From the NCBI GenBank assembly GCA_036406655.1, contig DASXAP010000072.1:1-22026 (forward strand): 22,026 nucleotides of DNA, read 5' to 3'. The stretch is from VAZQ01 sp036406655. GTDB taxonomy: Bacteria > Pseudomonadota > Alphaproteobacteria > Rhizobiales > Xanthobacteraceae. The notes below the pieces were generated by a model. The model searched no databases. It saw nothing but the letters and a program-made list of their open reading frames with translations, and had not been told where the DNA came from. The position numbers and the translations under genes are program-made. Positions within the stretch are counted from its first letter, which is position 1; the number at the start of each line of letters is the position of its first letter. Shown one piece after another: positions 7,208-14,302 of this stretch.

Positions 7208-8065
7208 ATGAGCGTGAAGAAGATTGCGTTTCAGGGAGAGCCGGGGGCGAATTCCCACCTCGCCTCGCGCGAGGTCTATCCGGATCATCAGCCCCTGCCC
7301 TGCCCGACCTTCGAGGATGCGTTCGCCGCGATCAGCAGCGGCGAGGCCGCGTTCGGCATGATCCCCATCGAGAACTCGCTCGCCGGCCGTGTCGCCGACA
7401 TTCACCATCTGATGCCAGATTCGGGGCTGCACATCATTGCCGAGCATTTCATGCCGGTGAAGCATCAGCTCCTCGCGCCGAAAGGCGCCCGGCTCGAGGA
7501 CATCAGGACGGTCGAGAGCCATGTCCATGCGCTCGGGCAGTGCCGCAAGGCGATCCGCGAGCTGGGCGTCAGGCCGGTCGTCGCCGCCGACACCGCCGGC
7601 TCCGCTCGCGAGGTTGCCGAGATCGGCGACAACACCCGGGCGGCGATCGCTTCCCGCCTGGCAGCGGAAATCTACGGCCTCGAGATCCTGGCGGAGGACA
7701 TCGAGGACGAGGACCACAACACGACCCGATTCATCGTGCTCGCGCGCGACGCCAGGTGGGCCAGGAGCGACGCCGGTCCGGTGATCACGACCTTCCTGTT
7801 CCGGGTGCGGAACGTTCCAGCGGCGCTTTACAAGGCGCTGGGCGGCTTCGCCACCAACGGCGTCAACATGACCAAGCTGGAAAGCTACATGATCGAGGGC
7901 AACTTCTTCGCGACGCAGTTCTACGCCGATGTCGAGGGTCACCCCGACGATCGCAGCCTGGTCTTCGCGTTCGAGGAGCTCGCCTTCTACTCCAAGGAGA
8001 TGAAGATCCTGGGCGTCTATCCCGCGCACCCGTTCCGCAAGACGTTCGAGGAGGCGGTCAGATAG
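7208..8065 (+). CDS. pheA: Prephenate dehydratase
   Basis: Monofunctional prephenate dehydratase converting prephenate to phenylpyruvate in phenylalanine synthesis. The 285-residue length fits an enzyme with no fused chorismate mutase. The catalytic domain runs from about residue 4 to 182: IAFQGEPGANSHLA at the N-terminus, FGMIPIENSLAG (49-60), ESHVHALGQC (103-112), and the hallmark catalytic T173-R174-F175 in HNTTRFIVL. An ACT regulatory domain follows (about 195-272) with NVPAALYKALGGFATNGVNM and TKLES, the region that binds phenylalanine for feedback inhibition. No strong ribosome site precedes the ATG, so it may depend on translation of kdsB 34 bases upstream. The gene ends facing the mutase gene on the other strand, with 73 bases between the stops. 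Confidence 0.96.
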   Translation: MSVKKIAFQGEPGANSHLASREVYPDHQPLPCPTFEDAFAAISSGEAAFGMIPIENSLAGRVADIHHLMPDSGLHIIAEHFMPVKHQLLAPKGARLEDIRTVESHVHALGQCRKAIRELGVRPVVAADTAGSAREVAEIGDNTRAAIASRLAAEIYGLEILAEDIEDEDHNTTRFIVLARDARWARSDAGPVITTFLFRVRNVPAALYKALGGFATNGVNMTKLESYMIEGNFFATQFYADVEGHPDDRSLVFAFEELAFYSKEMKILGVYPAHPFRKTFEEAVR

Positions 8066-8138
8066 GCCGTTGCGCTCCCGACCAGCCGCCGCAAAGCCGG
8101 CGCAAGCCGAGCTCCGATCGCATGCGGCCCGGCGTGGG

Positions 8139-9638
8139 CTAGATCGTCTGGTTGTATTCCCCCACCTCCTCGTGCGTGCGCAGGACGGAGTCAACCGCCT
8201 TGAACATGTCGCGCATGCGCGCTTCCGAGACCGGGCTCTCCACCACCACCACCAGCTCGGGCTTGTTGGAGGAGGCGCGGACCAATCCCCAGGTGCCGTC
8301 CTCGACCGTCAGGCGCACGCCGTTCACGGTGACGAGCTCGCGGATCGCCTGACCGGCGACCTTCTCGGCCTTCGCCTTGGCACCCTCGAAGTGCCTGACG
8401 ACATCCTCGACCACCCGGTACTTGACCTCGTCGGCGCAGTGCGGCGCCATCGTGGGGGACGACCACGTCTTTGGCAGGTCGCGCTTGAGGTCGGCCATGC
8501 TGCGCCCGGGGTTGCGGTCGAGCATGTCGCAGACTGCGAGCGCGAAGATCAGCCCGTCGTCGTAACCGCGGCCGAACGGCCTGTTGAAGAAGAAGTGGCC
8601 GGATTTCTCGAAGCCGGCCACCGCGCCGATCTCGTTGACCCGCCGCTTCATGTAGGAATGACCGGTCTTCCAGTAGTCGGTCCTCGCCCCGCGCGAGCGC
8701 AAGACCGGATCGGTCGAGAACAGGCCGGTCGATTTCACGTCGGCGACGAAGATCGCGCCTTTGTGCCGGGCGGAGATGTCGCGCGCCAGCATCACTCCCA
8801 CCTTGTCGGCGAAAATCTCCTCCCCCTCGTTGTCCACCACCCCGCATCGATCGCCGTCGCCGTCGAACCCCAGAGCGACATCGGCCTTCACCCGCAGCAC
8901 CTCGTCGCGCATGGCGTGCAGCATCTTCATGTCTTCGGTGTTGGGGTTGTATTTCGGGAAGGTGTGATCGAGCTCGCAATCGAGCCGCACGACCTCGCAG
9001 CCGACCGCTTCGAGCACCTCCGGCGCGAACGCCCCGGCGGTGCCGTTTCCGCAGGCGCAGACCACCTTGAGACGGCGCTCGAGCCTCGGCCGCCTGGTCA
9101 GGTCGGCGATGTAGCGGGCGGGAAAGCCGCCCACGAGCTCGTAGCTGCCGCCGCCGGGCATGCCGTAACGTCCGCCGAGCACGATCTCCTTGAGCCTCGC
9201 CATCTCGTCGGGGCCGAACGTCAGCGGGCGGTCGGCGCCCATCTTGATGCCGGTCCATCCGTTGTCGTTGTGGGACGCCGTCACCATGGCGACGCACGGG
9301 ACGTTGAGCTCGAACTGGGCGAAATACGCCATCGGCGTGAGCACGAGCCCGATGTCGCGCACCCGGCAGCCGGCGGCCATCAGCCCCGTGGTCAGCGCCA
9401 TCTTCACCGCCGCCGAGTAGGCGCGGAAATCATGCCCGGTGACGATGTCGGGAGCGGCGCCGAGCTCGCGGATCAGCGTGCCGAGCCCGAGCCCCAGTGC
9501 CTGCACCCCCATCAAGTTGATTTCCGCGCCCAACAGCCAGCGCGCGTCGTATTCGCGAAAGCCGGTGGGCTTGACCAGCGGCTCGGATTCGTAGGCGTAG
9601 GTATTGGGGATCAGCGCAGACTTGGGTTTCGGAAACAT
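8139..9638 (-). CDS. Phosphomannomutase/phosphoglucomutase
   Basis: Alpha-D-phosphohexomutase that interconverts hexose 1- and 6-phosphates for nucleotide-sugar supply to lipopolysaccharide and exopolysaccharide. With the start at MFPKPKSALIPN it has 499 residues, the usual size. All four functional loops are present: the phosphoserine loop VTASHND with catalytic S122; the Mg-binding loop D259-G-D-G-D-R264; the sugar-specificity loop E344-KSGH348; and the phosphate-binding loop R454-ASSNKPE461. TGFREYDARW near residues 25-34 is the typical N-terminal signature. The open frame continues 32 codons upstream without recognisable features, so the internal ATG was preferred; only GGGG lies upstream as a weak ribosome site. 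Whether mannose or glucose phosphate is the main substrate cannot be read from sequence, so no symbol is given. It is convergent with pheA. Confidence 0.94.
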   Translation of the reverse strand: MFPKPKSALIPNTYAYESEPLVKPTGFREYDARWLLGAEINLMGVQALGLGLGTLIRELGAAPDIVTGHDFRAYSAAVKMALTTGLMAAGCRVRDIGLVLTPMAYFAQFELNVPCVAMVTASHNDNGWTGIKMGADRPLTFGPDEMARLKEIVLGGRYGMPGGGSYELVGGFPARYIADLTRRPRLERRLKVVCACGNGTAGAFAPEVLEAVGCEVVRLDCELDHTFPKYNPNTEDMKMLHAMRDEVLRVKADVALGFDGDGDRCGVVDNEGEEIFADKVGVMLARDISARHKGAIFVADVKSTGLFSTDPVLRSRGARTDYWKTGHSYMKRRVNEIGAVAGFEKSGHFFFNRPFGRGYDDGLIFALAVCDMLDRNPGRSMADLKRDLPKTWSSPTMAPHCADEVKYRVVEDVVRHFEGAKAKAEKVAGQAIRELVTVNGVRLTVEDGTWGLVRASSNKPELVVVVESPVSEARMRDMFKAVDSVLRTHEEVGEYNQTI

Positions 9639-9846
9639 CACAAAGCCCCGGCTCCGACAGTCCTGCAGATGAATGCGGTCCCATAGCGCAGGCAGCAACC
9701 CGGGAAAAGCCGGATGCCCCGCGCGCGGTTCCATTTGACCGACCGGCAGGTCCGATGGGCATCACCTTGCGGCGAAGCCGCGCAACCGCCGCGAAGGTGC
9801 TGCGAGCCGGTGGGTCAGGGGCGGAAAAGCGGGAGAGAGCGGCCGA

Positions 9847-10359
9847 TCACTGCTCGATGACGAGCCTGCCGCGCTCGTGGGTCCAGCGCACCCGTGACAG
9901 GAACGACATGCCGAGCAGGTTCACGCCGAGAGCGTCGTCGGCATGAACCAGCGCCCGCACGTCGCGGACGACGATGCTTCCTACCTCGACCATCCCGAGC
10001 TCGACGGGCGCGGCCCGCGTCACGCCGTTCGCGGTCGCCACCCGGATGGAATAGTCGCGCGGCTGCGGATGAATGCCGAGCCGGGCGGCGTCGCTGGCGC
10101 GCAATGCGACCTGCGAGGCGCCCGTGTCGACGACCAGCTGCAGCCGCCGGCCGTCGACCCTCGCCTCGGTCCAGAAGTGTCCGCCATTGCCCGGCGACAG
10201 CACCACGGTTCGCGAGAAGGCCGGGGCACCGGTCGCCGGGGCGGGCGCTGCCGCCATCGCCGCGGGCGAGGCAGCTCCATGGCCGGCCCGATCGAGAACG
10301 CGTACGAGCAGGACGGATGCGGCGAGTACCACTGCGGCAAGGATGAACACGGCGCGCAT
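9847..10359 (-). CDS. Membrane-anchored retropepsin-like aspartic protease (clan AA)
   Basis: 170-residue small aspartic protease of the bacterial retropepsin-like (TIGR02281-type) group. GAGG eight bases before the ATG at 10359 decided the start; an ATG 30 bases upstream is also in frame. Residues 2-22 form one hydrophobic helix (AVFILAAVVLAASVLL), followed by an Ala/Pro linker to about residue 48, so the catalytic domain probably sits in the periplasm on a membrane anchor. The single active-site triad is D78-T-G80 in LVVDTGASQVALR; the enzyme must dimerise to make two aspartates meet, as in retroviral proteases. The C-terminal VNLLGMSFLSRVRW is the conserved LLGxxFL motif of this family. 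Substrates are unknown. It lies between hrpB and the mutase on the same strand, 161 and 208 bases away respectively. Confidence 0.88.
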   Translation of the reverse strand: MRAVFILAAVVLAASVLLVRVLDRAGHGAASPAAMAAAPAPATGAPAFSRTVVLSPGNGGHFWTEARVDGRRLQLVVDTGASQVALRASDAARLGIHPQPRDYSIRVATANGVTRAAPVELGMVEVGSIVVRDVRALVHADDALGVNLLGMSFLSRVRWTHERGRLVIEQ

Positions 10360-10520
10360 GGTTGATCCCTCGGGCGAGCAATGCACCATGCCCGCCGCAA
10401 CACTTCTCTTAACGGAGCGGCGCTTAGGCGGGGCATGCGATCACACGCTGACCGAGCCGTGAAGACAACCCGACAAATTTGAGCAATCCGGCCGCGAGCG
10501 CGTGCCTTGGCTGGCGGCCG

Positions 10521-13061
10521 CTATCGAGCGCGCGGCTTGGCGCGGCTGGTCGCGACGGCGCGCTGCGGATCGTCCGGCCAGGGGTGGCGCGGATAACGCC
10601 CCTTCATCTCCGCCTTCACCGCGGCATAGCTGCCGCGCCAGAAGCCCGGCAGATCGCGCGTCACCTGCACGGCTCGATGCGCCGGCGAGAGCAGCTCGAG
10701 CGTGAGCGGGACGCGTCCGCCGGCAAGGCTCGGATGCCGGTCGAGCCCGAACAGCTCCTGCACCCGGATCGCGAGCTTAGGCCCCTCCTCCGCCTCGTAA
10801 TCGATCGGCAGAATCGATCCCGACGGCGCTCGGAAATGCGCGGGAGCGTCTGCGTCGAGCCGGCTGCGCAGCCGCCCCGGCAGCAGCCGATGCAGCGCCC
10901 CGGCAAGCTCGTCGGAGCTCAGCGCCGATAGCGCGGTCTTTCCTGCGAGCGCAGGCGCAAGCCACTCGGCGGCCGTCGCCGCCAGGGCCGCCTCGGAGAG
11001 GTCCGGCCAGTGCTCCCCGCCGGCCCCGGCGGCGGCGCCCTCTGGCGCGGGACCTTCCCCCTCGCGGGGGCGATCTGAAGCGGACGCGCGACGCAGGAAC
11101 AGGACCCGGGCCCGCCACTGGCGCAGCGTCTTGCTCCAGGGCAGCCGATCAAGGCCCAGACGCGCGATCGCTTCGGCAAGCCTGCGCGCGGTCTCGTCGT
11201 TCGGCTCGACCCGCAACGGCTGCTCGGCGAGGACGATGGCGCCCAGGCATCGCTGCCGGCCCGCGCGCAGCACCAGGCTCGCGTCGTCGAGCGTGATCTC
11301 GTCGCGGCTTTCGATTCGATCGGCAAAGTGCCGCTCGATCTCCGGCAGCGCGAGCGGCGCAGCCAGGACGATGCGGCCGTGCGCGGCGGTCCCGGTGATC
11401 TCGGCAACGGCCAAAAACGGCTCGCGCGCGAGCGCGGAGGCCGGATCGAGAGCGGCGCCGCGGCCGTTGACCAGCAGGAAGCTGCCGCCGGCGCCGCGAT
11501 TCTTGGCGACTCGCTCGGGATAGGCGAGCGCAAGCAGGACGCCGGGCGTCAGGCCGTCTCCTTTCTCGGCAGTCGCGCCGCTCGCGGCGATTTCTGCCCA
11601 GCGCCTCGCGATCGCCCGCGCTTCGCCAGCGCGGCGCGAGGCATCGCGATGCAAGAGGTCGAGACGATGGCCGAGGTCGACGTCATTGCCGCCGAGGCCG
11701 CGTTCGCTGAGAACGATGGCGACTGCTGCCGCAAGCTCGGCCTCCCCCATCCTCGCACCCTCGACCAGCATGCGCGCCAGCCGTGGCGGCAACGGGATGC
11801 TGCGCAGGCGCCGCCCCTCCTCGGTGATGCGTCCGTCGCTGGCGAGCGCGCCCAGCGCCGATAGCAGCGCCCTTGCTTCCGCGAGCGCCGCCGGCGGCGG
11901 CTGATCGAGGAAACGCAGCGAGGCGGGGTTGGCGGCGCCCCAATGGGCGAGATCGAGCAGGAAGCCGGACAGATCGGCAGCGAGGATTTCCGGGCGATTG
12001 GCCGGCTCGAGTGAGGCGGTCTGGGGTTCATCCCAGAGGCGATAGCAGACGCCGGCCTCGGTGCGCCCGGCCCGACCTCGCCGTTGATCGGCGGACGCGC
12101 GCGAGACGCGGACGGTATCGAGCCGGGTCAGGCCCGTGTCAGGCTCGTAGCGCGGCACCCGGGCGAGACCGCAATCGATCACCACGCGCACGCCCTCGAT
12201 GGTCAGCGAGGTTTCCGCGATGGAGGTGGCGAGCACGATCTTGCGGCGGCCCGGCGGCGGCGGCGCAATCGCGTGCTGCTGGATGTCGGCGTCGAGCGCG
12301 CCATAGAGTGTCACGACGTCGACGCCTCCATCGGACACGCGCTCGCGCAGCAGCGCCTCGGCCCGGCGGATCTCGGCGGCGCCGGGAAGAAACACCAGCA
12401 GCGAGCCCGTCTCCGTGCGCAAGGCGCGCAGGCATGCTTCCGCAACGTGGCGCTCGACGGGCACGCGCGGATCACGCCCGAGATACCGCGTCTCGACGGC
12501 AAATGCGCGGCCGGCGCTCTCGATCACCGGCACGCCTCCCGATCGATCGCCCATGAGGCTTGCGACAGGCGCGGCATCGATGGTTGCCGACATGACCAGG
12601 AGCTTGAGATCGGGCCTCAGCCCCTCCCGTGCATCGAGTGCCAGCGCAAGCCCGAGATCGGCATCGAGCGAGCGCTCGTGAAACTCGTCGAACAGGACGG
12701 CGGCAACCCCCTCGAGCGAAGGATCGTCGAGCATCAGGCGGGTGAACAGACCTTCGGTCACCACCTCGATACGGGTTCGACGCGAGACCTTGGACCCGAA
12801 GCGGACGCGATAACCCACGGTCTCGCCGACCGCCTCCCCGATTACTGCCGCCATGCGCGCGGCCGCGGCACGTGCGGCCAGCCGCCGTGGCTCGAGCACG
12901 ACGAGCTTCTTCCCGGTCGCCCAGGGCTCCCCGGCCAAGACCAGCGGCACCCGGGTGGACTTCCCGGCGCCCGGGGGCGCCACCAGGACCGCGCCGGTCC
13001 CCGCGCGCAGCACCGAGGCGAGCTGCGGCAGCACGGCATCGATGGGAAGCGGGTCGCGCAA
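10521..13061 (-). CDS. hrpB: ATP-dependent DExH helicase HrpB
   Basis: HrpB is a superfamily 2 DExH nucleic-acid helicase, cytosolic and of poorly defined role. I place the start at a TTG giving MRDPLPIDAVLPQLA, the normal family N-terminus; an ATG at 13136 would add 25 unrelated residues and end 11 bases from the divergent gene, and neither has a good ribosome site. The protein is about 846 residues. Motif I is APPGAGKST (28-36), motif II is DEFH (125-128), motif III SAT, motif IV region around LLVFLPGAAEIRRAE, motif V LATSIAETSLTIEGV and motif VI QRRGRAGR. An HA2-like helical domain and the HrpB-specific C-terminal domain follow, ending PGFWRGSYAAVKAEMKGRYPRHPWPDDP, read here in two parts. 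An extra GC-rich stretch interrupts the C-terminal domain before WPDLSEAAL (about residues 657-682). The gene is divergent from the acyltransferase. Confidence 0.93.
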   Translation of the reverse strand: MRDPLPIDAVLPQLASVLRAGTGAVLVAPPGAGKSTRVPLVLAGEPWATGKKLVVLEPRRLAARAAAARMAAVIGEAVGETVGYRVRFGSKVSRRTRIEVVTEGLFTRLMLDDPSLEGVAAVLFDEFHERSLDADLGLALALDAREGLRPDLKLLVMSATIDAAPVASLMGDRSGGVPVIESAGRAFAVETRYLGRDPRVPVERHVAEACLRALRTETGSLLVFLPGAAEIRRAEALLRERVSDGGVDVVTLYGALDADIQQHAIAPPPPGRRKIVLATSIAETSLTIEGVRVVIDCGLARVPRYEPDTGLTRLDTVRVSRASADQRRGRAGRTEAGVCYRLWDEPQTASLEPANRPEILAADLSGFLLDLAHWGAANPASLRFLDQPPPAALAEARALLSALGALASDGRITEEGRRLRSIPLPPRLARMLVEGARMGEAELAAAVAIVLSERGLGGNDVDLGHRLDLLHRDASRRAGEARAIARRWAEIAASGATAEKGDGLTPGVLLALAYPERVAKNRGAGGSFLLVNGRGAALDPASALAREPFLAVAEITGTAAHGRIVLAAPLALPEIERHFADRIESRDEITLDDASLVLRAGRQRCLGAIVLAEQPLRVEPNDETARRLAEAIARLGLDRLPWSKTLRQWRARVLFLRRASASDRPREGEGPAPEGAAAGAGGEHWPDLSEAALAATAAEWLAPALAGKTALSALSSDELAGALHRLLPGRLRSRLDADAPAHFRAPSGSILPIDYEAEEGPKLAIRVQELFGLDRHPSLAGGRVPLTLELLSPAHRAVQVTRDLPGFWRGSYAAVKAEMKGRYPRHPWPDDPQRAVATSRAKPRAR

Positions 13062-13073
13062 GTGGTTAATGCC

Positions 13074-13100
13074 GGGCCAATACGGCGTTGGCCCCGTATT
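13074..13100. promoter_or_regulatory. Two overlapping, mutually exclusive inverted repeats between hrpB and the acyltransferase
   Basis: GGGCCAA (13074-13080) pairs with TTGGCCC (13088-13094) around a seven-base loop. AATACGG (13079-13085) pairs with CCGTATT (13094-13100) around an eight-base loop. The two dyads share bases at both arms and cannot form together. They lie in the short divergent spacer, 13 bases upstream of the preferred hrpB start. They may be operators, or alternative hairpins in an hrpB leader. Confidence 0.35.
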
Positions 13101-13147
13101 TGAATGGGTAAAGCCCGAGGCAAGGCGTTCACGCATATACGAGACAA

Positions 13148-14215
13148 ATGCGAGCTGGAATGGGACGTCCGAGACAGGCCGCCGGTGCCGGCGCCGGCCA
13201 GCGGATCGACTGGGTCGATTACGCCAAGGGCTTCTGCATCGTGTTCGTGGTGATGATGCATTCGACCCTGGGCGTCGAGAACCTCACCGGGCAGGAGGGC
13301 TGGCTGCACGCTGCCGTTGCTTTCGCCAAGCCGTTCCGCATGCCGGACTTCTTCATGATATCCGGCCTGTTTTTGGCGCAGGTGATCGATCGCGACTGGC
13401 GGACCTATCTCGATCGCAAGGTCGTGCATTTCGCCTATTTCTATCTCTTGTGGACCGCGATTCAGCTCGCGGTCAAGGCGCCGGTGCTGCTGCCCGAGCA
13501 TGGACCTCTCGGCATGACCTGGCTCTATCTCGAATCGTTCTGGGAGCCGTTCGGCACCCTGTGGTTCATCTATCTGCTGCCGATCTTCTTCGTGGTGAGC
13601 AAGCTTGCGCATCAATTGCGGGTCCCGCCGCTCGTCGTATGGCTGACGGCTGCGGGGCTCGAGGCCGCGCATGTCCATACCGGTGCAACCGTCATCGACG
13701 AGTTCGCCAGCCGGCTGGTATTCTTCTACACCGGCTACCTTTTCGCGGGGCGCGTCTTTGCGCTGGCGAACGGCGTGGCCGAGCACCCGGAAATGGCGCT
13801 CGCGGGGCTGGTGGCGTGGGGCCTCGTCAACGGTCTGCTCGTGTTCAATGGACTGGCCGAGCTGCCGGCCGTTTCGCTGCTGCTCGGACTGGCCGGCGCG
13901 GCGGCAGTGGTCTCCGTCTCGGTGCTGCTGTCGCAAGGCCGTGTGACCGCGCCGCTTCGCTATTGCGGGCGCAATTCGATCGTCATCTATCTCGCGTTCT
14001 TCCTGCCGATGGCGGGGAGCCGGGCCGTGCTCGTGAAGAGCGGCTTGATCGCCGATATCGGGACCATCTGCGTGCTGGTGACGCTGGCCGGCGTGCTGGG
14101 CGCGCTCGCGCTGTTCTGGGCGGCGCGGCAGACCTTCCTGTGCTTCCTGTTCGAGCGGCCCGAGCGATTCTGGATCGCGCCGCGGCGAAGGCTCGTTCTG
14201 CAGCCGGCCGAGTAA
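13148..14215 (+). CDS. Acyltransferase family 3 integral membrane protein
   Basis: 355-residue polytopic membrane protein of the acyltransferase 3 family (PF01757), which move acyl groups, often acetyl, onto sugars or lipids at the envelope. DWVDYAKGFCIVFVVMMHSTLG at the N-terminus, read in two parts, carries K27 and H38 spaced by ten residues, matching the R/K-X10-H arrangement seen in OafA-like enzymes. PFRMPDFFMISGLFLA follows, a typical second-helix region. About ten hydrophobic segments are spread over the chain, for example GTLWFIYLLPIFFVVSKLA and NSIVIYLAFFLPMAG. There is no fused SGNH domain. GAG lies a few bases before the ATG; a second ATG four codons later is equally possible. The substrate cannot be told from sequence. 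The gene is divergent from hrpB and 87 bases ahead of polA. Confidence 0.87.
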   Translation: MRAGMGRPRQAAGAGAGQRIDWVDYAKGFCIVFVVMMHSTLGVENLTGQEGWLHAAVAFAKPFRMPDFFMISGLFLAQVIDRDWRTYLDRKVVHFAYFYLLWTAIQLAVKAPVLLPEHGPLGMTWLYLESFWEPFGTLWFIYLLPIFFVVSKLAHQLRVPPLVVWLTAAGLEAAHVHTGATVIDEFASRLVFFYTGYLFAGRVFALANGVAEHPEMALAGLVAWGLVNGLLVFNGLAELPAVSLLLGLAGAAAVVSVSVLLSQGRVTAPLRYCGRNSIVIYLAFFLPMAGSRAVLVKSGLIADIGTICVLVTLAGVLGALALFWAARQTFLCFLFERPERFWIAPRRRLVLQPAE

Positions 14216-14302
14216 GCGTGCCAGCCGCGGCCCCGCGCCGGCCGAGGCGTCAACGGCGGCCGGCCGCTGGCGAACCGGTGCCGCAAGTGTTAAGTCGGCG
14301 CC

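Noticed and set aside
6917..8194. Open frame of 425 codons on the minus strand opposite kdsB and pheA
   Set aside because: Antisense shadow with biased composition; both opposing genes have catalytic motifs.
8070..9686. Open frame of 538 codons on the plus strand opposite the hexose-phosphate mutase
   Set aside because: Antisense shadow; the minus strand carries all four mutase loops.
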